Positions 49,840-58,404 are shown, counted from the stretch's first letter. The stretch is 64,000 nt of DNA from Novipirellula galeiformis (GCF_007860095.1 NZ_SJPT01000007.1:310001-374000); one strand, 5' to 3'. The notes: generated by a model from the sequence alone, not told the origin. Numbers and translations: made by a program.

Positions 49840-50665
49840 ATCAGATGACGGTTTTCCCATTTTCCTGTCCCCCATTTTCCTGTTCTCATTTCCGGCAGGG
49901 GCTCGCGAGACTCTGCCGACGCGCGAAAGGTTTTAACAGAAAGATGGGGGACAGGAAAATGAAAGCGGATCACGTGCTTGGGGGTTTTCCAATTTTTCTG
50001 TCCCCCATTTTCCTGTTCTCATTTCCGGCATGGGCTTCGGGAACGGCCGGGCGAGTTTGCCGAGGCAGCGGGCTCGCGAGACTCCGCCGACGCGCGAAAG
50101 GTTTTAACAGAAAGATGGGGGACAGGAAAATGAAAGCGGATCGCGTGCTTGGGGGTTTTCTCATTTTTCTGTCCCCCATTTTCCTGTTCTCATTTCCGGC
50201 AGGGGCTTCGGGAACGGCCGGGTGAGTATGCCGAGGCAGCGGGCTCGCGAGACTCTGCCGACGCGTGAAAGGTTTTAACAGGAAGATGAAGGGACAGGAA
50301 AGTAAAAGCGGATCACGTGCTTGGGGGTTTTCCAATTTTTCTGTCCCCCATTTTCCTGTTCTCATTTCCGGCAGGGGCTTCGGGAACGGCCGGGCGAGTT
50401 TGCCGAGGCAGCGGGCTCGCGAGACTCTGCCGACGCGTGAAAGGTTTTAACAGAAAGATGGAGGGACAGGAAAATGAAAGCGGATCACGTGCTTGGGGGT
50501 TATCCAATTTTTCTGTAGGTCGTGTCGCTCGACGGTGGTCCGCGTTCTGGCGAACGCAGCTACGGGAACGGCAGCAGCTCGCGGTTCCTAATAGCCGCTG
50601 ATTCGACAGGAAGGTTAAAGCGAATCAGGTGCTTGGGTATTCCCATTTTCCTGTTCCCCATTTTC
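49840..50665. repeat. Tandem array of ~172-bp repeats
   Basis: Four main copies, with the shared segment CCCATTTTCCTGTTCTCATT starting at 49871, 50004, 50175 and 50347 (spacing 133, 171, 172), and a diverged fifth from about 50505. Each has GGTTTT(A)ACAGAAAGATGGGGGACAGG-like and its inverse CCTGTCCCCCATTTTC, so each unit can fold on itself. The last copy merges with a CGTTCTGGCGAACG fragment (near 50543) from the ~330-bp family. Related segments with ATGGGGGACAGAAAAATGGG occur at 54.06, 54.44 and 58.13 kb. Confidence 0.85.
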
Positions 50666-50781
50666 CTATTCACCCTCGTGCATGGGGATTAATCAGCGGA
50701 GTACGAACCAGAGAAGGCCGCTTGGGCTTAAAACCTACGCCGAATTTCAAATTGCGTTCGCGTCTCGTGCACTGCTTCGGC

Positions 50782-52029
50782 TCACGCCAGTGAGCGGTAG
50801 ATCTCGGCCATTTTTTCCATCCGCTTTTGAAAACAGAATTTGTCCACCACCGTCTCCCTGCCTCCTTGCCCCAGCCGACCTGCCAGTGCGGCATCCTCGA
50901 GCACGCGTTTGATCTCCGCTGCCAACCCCTCGGGATCGCTCGGCGACACCAGCAACCCGTTGCGGTGGCCATCGATCAACCGCGGCACGCCTGCGATCCG
51001 CGTGGCCACGATCGGCACTTCGAACGCCATCGCTTCCAACAACACGTTCGGTAACCCTTCCCGCAAACTGCTCAGCGCATACACGTCAAACGCTTGGTAA
51101 TAGGTTTCCGGGTTCGCCACAAAGCCGGCCATCCGAATCCGCTCGCTCAATCCTTGCTGTTCGATCTGAGTCTTCAGCGTCTCAGCGAGCGGCCCATCGC
51201 CGACGATCACCAGCCCGACATCGTGTCCTTGTTGGACCAGTTGTCCCACGGCATCGATCAGAAACGCGAACCCTTTTTCCTCCGACAAGCGTCCCACGGC
51301 GCCAATCAATTTACGCGATTCCGGCCAATCGATCGCGGCCTTGGCCTGGGCAATCGTTTGTCGCCGGCGATATTGCTCGGTATCGATCGCATTGTCGATC
51401 ATCGACAAACGGTCCGCGGGGACACGTCCCCGACGGCACGCATCAAACAAATCGGTCGAGACACAGACGACCGCCTCGTAGCGCCGCAAGCACCAACGGT
51501 CGATGGCGTAATAGAGGGGCGTTTTCCAGGTATTGAGCACCCAGCCGTGCACCGTGGAAACGAGCTGCATCGGGTAGCGACGCCGCAACCACAAGCCCGC
51601 CAGATTGCTTTTGTAATCGTGGCCATGCCAGATCAAGGGACGATTCCCGAGCCGTTTGAGCAGCTCGTCCAGCCGAGCGTAGATGCGGTAGTCGGTCGCC
51701 CCGGCATCGTCCACCGCGACCAACGGCGCATCGGCCGTTTCGGCGCGGCGTTGGATCGCAGCAAACCCTTCATCGGCTGGGTCACGCAGATAAACACAAA
51801 CGCAGTCGTAGCCCAGAGGGTGCAAGAAACGAGGCGAATGGAGGATCGTTTTTTCCGGTCCTCCCCCAGTACCACTGACGATCCGCACGTGCAGCACCAG
51901 CGGATGCGAGCTCGGCTCGGACAACAGAGAGCGTGCCCGCGCATTGGCCGTGACACCGCTTGCGATCGTTTCATTACCGACAGATTCATCAACTGTCGGG
52001 GCGTCATTCATCAATGAATTCAAACTCAT
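50782..52029 (-). CDS. Glycosyltransferase family 4
   Basis: 415 residues from ATG 52029; a TTG at 52038 is the alternative. GT-B fold: an N-terminal acceptor part beginning HVRIVSGTGGGPEKTILHSP, and a C-terminal Glycos_transf_1 domain with IGAVGRLSEEKGFAFLIDAV, VIVGDGPL, GFVANPETYYQAFDVYALSSLREGLPNVLLEAMA (the EX7E-like motif) and VSPSDPEGLAAEI. It transfers a sugar from a nucleotide donor in exopolysaccharide or glycolipid synthesis. A 19-bp palindrome lies about 90 bp upstream. Confidence 0.9.
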   Translation of the reverse strand: MSLNSLMNDAPTVDESVGNETIASGVTANARARSLLSEPSSHPLVLHVRIVSGTGGGPEKTILHSPRFLHPLGYDCVCVYLRDPADEGFAAIQRRAETADAPLVAVDDAGATDYRIYARLDELLKRLGNRPLIWHGHDYKSNLAGLWLRRRYPMQLVSTVHGWVLNTWKTPLYYAIDRWCLRRYEAVVCVSTDLFDACRRGRVPADRLSMIDNAIDTEQYRRRQTIAQAKAAIDWPESRKLIGAVGRLSEEKGFAFLIDAVGQLVQQGHDVGLVIVGDGPLAETLKTQIEQQGLSERIRMAGFVANPETYYQAFDVYALSSLREGLPNVLLEAMAFEVPIVATRIAGVPRLIDGHRNGLLVSPSDPEGLAAEIKRVLEDAALAGRLGQGGRETVVDKFCFQKRMEKMAEIYRSLA

Positions 52030-52120
52030 GCGTCTCAATACGAATCCGAAAAGGGCAGCTCAGCCACCGAGGAAGCTAGGTTTTACGCCAACAGCGTTCG
52101 GTCCCCAAGGCCCAAAGTCG

Positions 52121-52139
52121 TTGTTTGCTCCGCAAACAA
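52121..52139. repeat. 19-bp palindrome, copy 1
   Basis: TTGTTTGC-TCC-GCAAACAA, perfect 8-bp arms with a 3-nt loop; identical copies at 53835, 53930 and 57934. Preceded by AGTCG and followed by AACGC in all four. Confidence 0.9.
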
Positions 52140-52143
52140 AACG

Positions 52144-52430
52144 CACCGTCCCACCGTCCCACCGTCCCACCGTCCCACCGTCCCTTCTTCCTCCGTCCCT
52201 CCCACCACCATCCCTTCTTCTTCCCCACTCCCCACTCCCCACTCCCCACTCCCCACTCCCCACTCCCCACTCCTCACTCCCTCTCCTTGTCTCCTTGTCT
52301 CCTTGTCTCCTTGTCTCCTTGTCTCCTTGTCTCCTTGTCTCCTTGTCTCCCTGTCTCCTTGTCTCCTTCACTCCTTCACTCCTTCACTCCTTCACTCCTT
52401 CACTCCTTCACTCCTTCACTCCTTCACTCC
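52144..52430. repeat. Four adjacent polypyrimidine microsatellites
   Basis: About 290 bp of almost pure C/T on the plus strand (A/G on minus). In order: five copies of CACCGTCC (52144-52183); about six of CCCCACT (from 52223); about ten of CTCCTTGT (from 52284); and about nine of CTCCTTCA (to 52430). The arrays touch the 3' end of the VanZ-like gene at 52424. Strand asymmetry and mirror symmetry make triplex-type structure possible. Confidence 0.9.
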
Positions 52431-53803
52431 CCTCCAGCCCACGTCACGACGACGCGGTAGCTGAGCCAGCCGCCGAGCGCACCGGCGGCATAGATCAACA
52501 CGTCCGAAGCATCAGCGTAAAAGGGGACCAGGTAGACCTGGGCCACTTCGATCGTCAAACCGGTGCCCAGCACCACCAGGATCGAGGTCAGCGAGGCGAC
52601 GACGCCAGGAGTTTGCTGGCGTGAACCAGGGCGTGAAAAAACGTGGGCCAGCGCGACTCCCAAAGCGGCAAACAGGATCATCTTGCCGACCAGATTCGAA
52701 CCGGCCAGGAATTCGGAGGTGTAGTAATACTTCACAAACGGAGGCGACCAGAAGTCGATCCAGCCCGCATCGATTTCAGCCCGGTTTGCGACCCGTTCAT
52801 ACCTGGCCAAAAACGCGACAAAGATGCCCAGCACTACCAACAACAGCGACGCACAGCGAACGCTGACTCGGTCCGTGATTCGCTGAATCGCAGTCCAATG
52901 AGTCGCCAGCACCACGCCGATCGCGGCCCCGGCCCAGCCACAGACGACATCGGCTAGCGTGGTGTAGCGAGTGAAGATGGGCGCTTGCAGCAATTCAATC
53001 AAGATTGGAAAGCCCAACATGATCGCCAGCCCGCGGTGCTGCATGCGGGCCAAGACGATCAAAATTCCCAAGGGCACCATCCGCAAGCTTGAAACGGCCA
53101 GCGCGATCGCCAGTTCCAGCAGCCCTCGTTGCGGATCAAGCGCCACGACGTGCAAGCCAGGCACCCAAGCGAATCTCCCCGCATTCGCTTTCGCAGCCCA
53201 CTCCGCTTGGCTGAACATGACGTCCAGCGGCAGCACGGAGTAGACGAGCAACAGCGAGCAAAACGACCACAGCAGCACGGTGGCGATCCGAGACGACGAA
53301 GACGCATCCCAGCTCAACGTACGGACGCGTCGCCAAACCGCCAGCGCCGGTCGACCGACGGCGATCCATAGCAGTGGCGAGATCGTGGCTGCGACACAAC
53401 CTGCGGCGATATCGTTGCCCGAGACGGTTCGCCGTGGGTACCACAATTGCAGAAATTCGATCCCCACGATCAACGTGTTGCCAAACAGGATGATGGCGAA
53501 CAGCGAGGCTAGGTAGCGGAGGGTCAGACGTCCGTCGCGGTCGGCTGCCCCGGCCAACAGAAATCCGAAGGGCAGCGCGACCAATCCGTTGGCGACCCAG
53601 TCGGCGCGGCGATCGACGTTCAAATTTAGCCAGCGGAGCGAGCGGAATCGCTCGATCGCCTCGTCGAGTGCCAGCGGACGGTACTCCAGCGGCACGATCG
53701 ACGCGTAGACCAATGCCACCGCAGCGAGCGAGCCCAGGACGGCCAGCCAAACACGGGGCGAGCCATCGTCCAGCGGTCGGGGAAAACGATCCAGCTCGTT
53801 CAT
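52424..53803 (-). CDS. Membrane protein with three VanZ-like units
   Basis: 459 residues from ATG 53803 (MNELDRFPRP); upstream codons are repeat-derived. About 12 membrane helices. Three successive segments share the VanZ pattern P-G.. helix, E..Q, polar loop, (A/D)..D, Gly-rich helix: LPFGFLLAG...VGIEFLQLWYPRRTVSGNDIAAG; VPLGILIVL...LIELLQAPIFTRYTTLADVVCG; FAALGVALA...LTIEVAQVYLVPFYADASDVLIYAAG. The VanZ family is linked to teicoplanin resistance and to exosortase/exopolysaccharide clusters, but its biochemistry is unsettled. The 3' end meets the microsatellites at 52430. Confidence 0.75.
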   Translation of the reverse strand: MNELDRFPRPLDDGSPRVWLAVLGSLAAVALVYASIVPLEYRPLALDEAIERFRSLRWLNLNVDRRADWVANGLVALPFGFLLAGAADRDGRLTLRYLASLFAIILFGNTLIVGIEFLQLWYPRRTVSGNDIAAGCVAATISPLLWIAVGRPALAVWRRVRTLSWDASSSSRIATVLLWSFCSLLLVYSVLPLDVMFSQAEWAAKANAGRFAWVPGLHVVALDPQRGLLELAIALAVSSLRMVPLGILIVLARMQHRGLAIMLGFPILIELLQAPIFTRYTTLADVVCGWAGAAIGVVLATHWTAIQRITDRVSVRCASLLLVVLGIFVAFLARYERVANRAEIDAGWIDFWSPPFVKYYYTSEFLAGSNLVGKMILFAALGVALAHVFSRPGSRQQTPGVVASLTSILVVLGTGLTIEVAQVYLVPFYADASDVLIYAAGALGGWLSYRVVVTWAGGE

Positions 53804-53834
53804 CAAAACGTTACCGCGGTGAGGGAGAAAGTCG

Positions 53835-53853
53835 TTGTTTGCTCCGCAAACAA
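53835..53853. repeat. 19-bp palindrome, copy 2
   Basis: Identical to the copy at 52121; 32 bp upstream of the VanZ-like start codon. Confidence 0.9.
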
Positions 53854-53929
53854 AACGCGGCGGCAAGCAACCCAACGTCGTACAGCATAACGGCAAGCCG
53901 CGGCAGCGTCAGAGCCAACCAGATAGTCG

Positions 53930-53948
53930 TTGTTTGCTCCGCAAACAA
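53930..53948. repeat. 19-bp palindrome, copy 3
   Basis: Identical to the copy at 52121; followed by AACGC and CAACGCGTCAACGAGT, also seen after copy 4. Confidence 0.9.
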
Positions 53949-54215
53949 AACGCAGCAGCAAGCCCCCCCAACGCGTCAACGAGTGCCCGCGCAACATAGG
54001 CGACAATAAGAATCCCGAGTCGCAGCCAAACAATCCCCCCGGCCCAAAGATGAACAGGAAAATGGGGGACAGAAAAATGGGAATACCGAGCACCTGATCT
54101 GGCTCTATCTTCCTGGCTCCATTTTTCTGTCAAAACAGGGCATCCCTAGAAGATCAATCGTTGTCCGAACAAACAAGCTCAGGTGCAAGCTTGCCGTTTC
54201 ATCACGTTTTCCGTA

Positions 54216-54277
54216 GTGGACGAGGCAACGAGTCCCTGTTTTTTTTTTTTTTGCCATGGACTCGTTGCCTCGTCCAC
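54216..54277. repeat. 20-bp-arm inverted repeat with T-rich loop, copy 1
   Basis: Arms 54216-54235 and 54258-54277 are perfect reverse complements (GTGGACGAGGCAACGAGTCC), enclosing a 22-nt loop with a run of 14 T. Copy 2, with identical arms, is at 58405-58466. Confidence 0.92.
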
Positions 54278-54651
54278 GACGCTCGACCCTAATTCCTAGC
54301 TGTTACGCAACATTCGCGTTCATCCGCGCCATTCGCGGGCAAAACCCGTCCAAAATGCGCCCGCGAATGACGCGAATGAGCGCCAATAGGAATCCCGAAC
54401 CGCAGCTAGACAATCCCCCCTACCCGAAGATGAACAGGAAAATGGGGGACAGAAAAATGGGAATACCGAGCACCTGATCTGGCTTTATTTTCTGTCTCCA
54501 TTTTTCTGTCAAAACAGGGCATCCCTAAAAGCTCATGCCCGACGAGCGACAAAAAGATGGGGGGCAAAAAGAGGAGGAAACCGTCATCCGATCACTCTCA
54601 ATTTCCCTGTCAAAACTGGGCATCCCTCGGCGCAGTGCAGCGGGCTACCGC

Positions 54652-56847
54652 TCAATCGTCTTTGGTAAACGCGATCCGTTTGGTCCACGTCAACGGGTCC
54701 AACCAGGTACGCATCTTCGGCAGCGGATAATGCTCAAGCGACCACAACGCGAAACAACGTTTTCGTGAGCGAAAATCGGGACCCGCAGGGATCGCGGCGA
54801 CTCGCATCGTGCGGTAGATCCATTGGCGTCGCAAACGCTGTACGCTTCCTCCACTCATCTGCTCGATTACCTCCGCCGGACAATCCAATTGCAACAGCTC
54901 CATCGCCAAGCTTAACATACAAGCGACTGGCATTCCGAGCTGCAATTCGCACGTCCGCCGGATCAATTCCTGCCAATCGAACGGAGCCGTGTCGGATCTC
55001 TCACCGGATTGCGCCCCGGCCAAATCGCACGGCTGCTCGATCATACAGCTGATGTCCCAAAGATCGCGAAACGCGCGCTGAAACTCACCGGTTCGGGCCA
55101 GATTCAATGCCGAATGAAGCACGCGATCGACTCGGTCGAGAATCGAAAAGGGGCTGTCCGGTAGGCGTATCGAACGGGCAATCAATTCATCGGCCACAAA
55201 GCTGCGTGGGTCCGAAATGGGTAACAGTCGAAAATGGACATCCACTTCAATCCGCCGATAAGCATGTTTCAACGGAGCCAACTCGTGCAGCCAACGACGA
55301 TAGTAACGGCAATCGGCCTCGGATAAATCGTCATCCACCGCGTAACCCACCCGACGCAGCGCCGCTTCCACCCGCGGCAAGGCCGCTTCGCTCACTAAGA
55401 GATCGACGTCATTGGTTCGTCGGCCGCCCGCCCAGGGCATCGCTGCGGCGAGATAGGCCACTCCTTTCAATAACACCACTGGATCGTCCACCGCCGCCAA
55501 CGCCGTTTTCAGTTGGCGCAGCTCGAATCCAAACGTGATGTCGTTGAATCGGGTGGACTGAATTTCGTGTTCCAATCGTGAGCGAGCCGGCGCAGGGATC
55601 CATTCCCAGGCGGCACTTTCGCGCGCACGCCAAGCGACCCGGGAAAGCAGCCCGGTGTGCGAGGCGACGAGTGTCAGCGCATCCCACTGGGGCAATGACA
55701 CGCTTTCCAGTGGCACACGCCCACGCAGCAGGTCAATCATCTGGGTCAGATCCTCGTTCCAAATGTCTGCGTTTGCCGCGACTCCACGCGGTGGCGCTGC
55801 GGACACCTTCGTGCAAACCGACACAGGATCCGCCGCGCTGAGCGCTGCGGTTGAAGCGCAGGGCCGGTTCCTACCGGGCGACTCGTGCACGCTACGCTTT
55901 GGATCCGAACGCTCCGTGGCGGCGATCGCAACCTCGTTCCAATCATGATCTCGCAAAAATCGCTCGGCATCGGCCGCCTCGTCGTAAAACAGTTCAAAAG
56001 CAGGCACGTGTTTGGCTAAACGCACCGTCGCCTGAAATCCCGACTCACCGAGTTGACGATAATTAATCCCGAACTGGTTCAAGCGGGTGAACAACCCACC
56101 CGGGGTGACTGGTTTTAGTTCCAAACGTTGGCCCGGACCGCGGCGAGGGAACACGATTGCGGCGGGGGAAAAGGATTTACCTCTTAGCGCATGCGACTTC
56201 GCCGTGGAACGAAGATGAGCGATTTGTACTGGAGGATCGACGATTCTGCCGTACGGGCCGAACACCGCATCGCTGCCATAACGCTCGGAGATCAGTTCCA
56301 ACGAATGGCCCTTCAAGATGGTCGGACGGCCGAGCGCCGTCAGGGTCAAGTCATCGAGATCAAACATCGAGATTTCATCACTCAGCAATCCCCATCCGCA
56401 CATCATCAAGGTTGACGCGAGGGTGCTTTTCCCTGCTCCCGAGTTACCGGGAAAGACGAGCGTTTGATTCTCCGAACCGGGGATTAGCGCCGAGGCGCCG
56501 TGGATGGCAAGATGTCGGTGCGAGGCACGAAAAAAACACCAACTGCAAACCCATTCCATCCCCGCCACCGTCAAGCGGCGCGGCCACGCTTGCCAAATAT
56601 GTCCATTGACCGTGGCGACTACCATCCTTCTGCCACGTTCAAACCTAGGATCCAACCGCATCCGAAAATCTGAAAACTCGTACGGCGGCACCAGCGGATG
56701 ATCCCCATGTAAAACGTGGACCGCTTGAGCAATCAAAGGAAGCTCCGACTGGATCCGAAACGTGTAAGGACCAAACCGAAGTCCGATCCCCTCGTTTCGT
56801 AGTCGCGTCGCGAGTTCGTCAAGAGTGACGTCGGCGATCTTCAGCAC
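54652..56847 (-). CDS. HPr-kinase-like domain fused to a nucleotidyltransferase
   Basis: 731 residues from GTG 56847, which overlaps the end of the PqqD-like gene by 7 bp. Residues 1-320 resemble HprK-related kinase A ('HPr-rel-A') proteins: His 116 in IHGASAL, a P-loop GNSGAGKST (134-142) and SDE at 156-158. Residues about 365-731 resemble the NTP_transf_5 family of nucleotidyltransferases: LLKGVAYLAAAMPW, R476/R477 and TNDVDLLV (D480, D482), then EVDVHFR (D536, H538). A variable linker (about 310-360) joins them. In other clusters these are separate proteins beside a PqqD-like partner; fusion means one substrate is probably handled by both. The chemistry here (phosphorylation, nucleotidylation, or both) is inference. 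Confidence 0.8.
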   Translation of the reverse strand: MLKIADVTLDELATRLRNEGIGLRFGPYTFRIQSELPLIAQAVHVLHGDHPLVPPYEFSDFRMRLDPRFERGRRMVVATVNGHIWQAWPRRLTVAGMEWVCSWCFFRASHRHLAIHGASALIPGSENQTLVFPGNSGAGKSTLASTLMMCGWGLLSDEISMFDLDDLTLTALGRPTILKGHSLELISERYGSDAVFGPYGRIVDPPVQIAHLRSTAKSHALRGKSFSPAAIVFPRRGPGQRLELKPVTPGGLFTRLNQFGINYRQLGESGFQATVRLAKHVPAFELFYDEAADAERFLRDHDWNEVAIAATERSDPKRSVHESPGRNRPCASTAALSAADPVSVCTKVSAAPPRGVAANADIWNEDLTQMIDLLRGRVPLESVSLPQWDALTLVASHTGLLSRVAWRARESAAWEWIPAPARSRLEHEIQSTRFNDITFGFELRQLKTALAAVDDPVVLLKGVAYLAAAMPWAGGRRTNDVDLLVSEAALPRVEAALRRVGYAVDDDLSEADCRYYRRWLHELAPLKHAYRRIEVDVHFRLLPISDPRSFVADELIARSIRLPDSPFSILDRVDRVLHSALNLARTGEFQRAFRDLWDISCMIEQPCDLAGAQSGERSDTAPFDWQELIRRTCELQLGMPVACMLSLAMELLQLDCPAEVIEQMSGGSVQRLRRQWIYRTMRVAAIPAGPDFRSRKRCFALWSLEHYPLPKMRTWLDPLTWTKRIAFTKDD

Positions 56848-57188
56848 GGAGACTCCTGGTCAATCAAGCCAACCAACGCCATTTGCGACAATGCCTCGGC
56901 AATGTAGTTCTGAAACGTGGCGTCATAAGCCAGCTCGACCTCCGCGGCCACCATTTTCCCCAGCTCGCCTTCCCCACTCGCCTGCCCAGCACGTTGCATC
57001 AAGAAACGCAAAACAGCGACATCGATCGCGTTCATCAGGTAGGAATCCCAATAGGAAGCACTGAAGACGGCAAACTCGTTCTCGGCCAACCGCTCGATCA
57101 AAATCTCGTTCTGTGAGCAACGCCAACGACGCTCCAGCGGCGTAGCGGCGGTCACAGCGATCTCCGTTTGGCTCGTTTCGGTAGTCAT
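56841..57188 (-). CDS. PqqD-like peptide chaperone of the HPr-rel-A system
   Basis: 115 residues. The size, charged winged-helix-like segments (RWRCSQNEILIERLAENEFAV, LMNAIDVAVLRFLMQRAG) and the C-terminal pattern YIAEALSQMALVGLIDQ match the PqqD/RRE fold, which binds the leader of a precursor peptide and presents it to a modifying enzyme. It overlaps the kinase-nucleotidyltransferase by 7 bp, so the two are coupled. This gives the strongest hint that the target of the fused enzyme is a peptide. No Cys-based motif or other catalytic residue is seen. Confidence 0.7.
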   Translation of the reverse strand: MTTETSQTEIAVTAATPLERRWRCSQNEILIERLAENEFAVFSASYWDSYLMNAIDVAVLRFLMQRAGQASGEGELGKMVAAEVELAYDATFQNYIAEALSQMALVGLIDQESPC

Positions 57189-57490
57189 GGTTTAAGCTGG
57201 GGCGAACGGTCGGCGCGTGAGAAACCAGTTACCACCGAATCTTGAACATCGCGGGAGACGACGGTGAGACCGCCGCAGGGAAGAAACAGGAGAAAATCGG
57301 TTGCCACCCGATAATTAGACATCACGAAGTGTAGAAGAGAATTCGCCGCGCCATCGATCTGGCGTCAAGCAGGAAGCACAATACACAATCGTCGCTTTCT
57401 TTTTCATTCCACGGCCGCGAAGTCAATCAGCGCCAACCCGCGATACACGGAGCGCGAATCAGCGAGTGTGATATGGCGATCGGCGTGTCA
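57189..57490. other. Spacer between the PqqD-like gene and the small peptide gene
   Basis: 302 bp without a recognisable gene on either strand. It must contain either the promoter of the PqqD/kinase pair or a leader connecting it to the peptide gene upstream; no repeat module seen elsewhere in the window occurs in it. Confidence 0.45.
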
Positions 57491-57700
57491 CTATGGGGTC
57501 GTCGGAGGCACACTTGGTCCGGAAACCTTCGACGTAGGGCCTTGAGCGTGGGCGGTTTGCGCCGAGCCGGCGACGATCATCGGGCCGCCGACCACCGCCG
57601 CCATCATCAGCATGCGACGTCGTTGCGGATTGACTTGCGTCGCTGTGGTGTGATCCACGGCATCGTCATTCAACTCAGGATTCTCGTTCTCTAGATGCAT
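57491..57700 (-). CDS. Small exported peptide, candidate substrate of the kinase/PqqD pair
   Basis: 69 residues from ATG 57700, with AGGA about 10 bp upstream; a TTG at 57721 is less likely. The N-terminal 26 residues are acidic (MHLENENPELNDDAVDHTTA), then comes an Arg cluster (QRRRMLMM, twin-arginine-like), a hydrophobic stretch and an AHA-Q cleavage site. The 17-residue remainder is QGPTSKVSGPSVPPTTP, rich in Ser, Thr and Pro. It lies 302 bp upstream of the PqqD-like gene on the same strand. A leader followed by a short Ser/Thr-rich core is what a phosphorylated RiPP-like precursor might look like, but no homologue is recognised and it could be an unrelated small secreted protein. Confidence 0.6.
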   Translation of the reverse strand: MHLENENPELNDDAVDHTTATQVNPQRRRMLMMAAVVGGPMIVAGSAQTAHAQGPTSKVSGPSVPPTTP

Positions 57701-57933
57701 ATCAATTTTTTTCCTGTGCAATCAGCGCGGTCACTCGCAGGCGAGACCAGCGATGGGTCCCAATACTATAGTTACCAAACGAGCCCGCAACACGGTTTAG
57801 GTCACGGAAAAGCCAATCAGGCCTCAAAAAGTGTACAGAAGCATCGCGGGGTCAGGCAAGCGGGCAGCAAAAAACGAAAGCAAACCAGTCAAAACAGGGG
57901 GCTACGGCTCACGGCAGGCTGCTCAGATAGTCG

Positions 57934-57952
57934 TTGTTTGCTCCGCAAACAA
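57934..57952. repeat. 19-bp palindrome, copy 4
   Basis: Identical to the copy at 52121; starts the right-hand mosaic repeat block. Confidence 0.9.
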
Positions 57953-58404
57953 AACGCACCAGCAAACTTCCCAACGCGTCAACGAGTAACCGCCCAACAT
58001 TTGCGTCGATTGGCGTGATTCGCGGGCAGAACAAAAAAGCAAAGGGGGCCCGCCAATAACGCGAATAGGCGCCATTAAGAATCTCGAGCCGCAACCAGAC
58101 AATCCCCCATGCCCGAAGATGAACAGAAAAATGGGGGACAGAAAGATGGAAATACCGAGCACCTGATCTGGCTTTATTTTCCTGTCTCCATTTTTCTGTA
58201 AAAACAGGGCATCCCCAAAAGCTCATGCCCGATGAGCGACAAAAAAATGGAGGGCAAAAAGATGAGAAAACCGTCATCCGATCACTCTCAATCTTCCTGT
58301 CCCTTCAATACTCTCTGTCAAAACGGGGCACGCATCGGAAGATCAATCGTTGTCCGAACAACCAAGCTCAGCTGCAAGCTCGCAGTTTCTTCACGTTTTC
58401 CGTA

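Larger units (their letters stand above)
53804..54651. repeat. Mosaic repeat block, left copy
   Basis: 848 bp without genes. It contains two copies of the 19-bp palindrome (53835-53853, 53930-53948); a module with GATGAACAGGAAAATGGGGG and GAATACCGAGCACCTGATCTGG, present twice (about 54030 and 54420); a 20-bp-arm inverted repeat at 54216; and a module CTCATGCCCGACGAGCGACA (54533). Order A-A-B-C-B-D, where A is the palindrome, B the AAAATGGGGG module, C the inverted repeat, D the last module. A closely related block lies at 57.93-58.68 kb in the same orientation. Confidence 0.85.

Noticed and set aside
49674-49973. 100-codon N-terminal extension of the RNase HII-like protein
   Set aside because: It runs into the repeat array (MRTGKWGTGKWEN) and has no RNase H character.
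49845-50601. Short overlapping frames in the 172-bp array
   Set aside because: The same peptide recurs in each copy because the DNA is duplicated; no ribosome site, no domain and the frame breaks at each diverged unit.
49840-50665. CRISPR array
   Set aside because: Repeats are about 172 bp, contiguous, and have no regular short spacers; no cas genes in the window.
51944-52624. 227-codon plus-strand frame through the microsatellites
   Set aside because: It consists of repeated Pro/Leu/Ser/His strings generated by the C/T repeats and overlaps two real minus-strand genes.
53804-53896. Upstream extension of the VanZ-like protein
   Set aside because: It translates the 19-bp palindrome (RFVCGANNDF), the same string seen at other palindrome copies, so it is repeat DNA.
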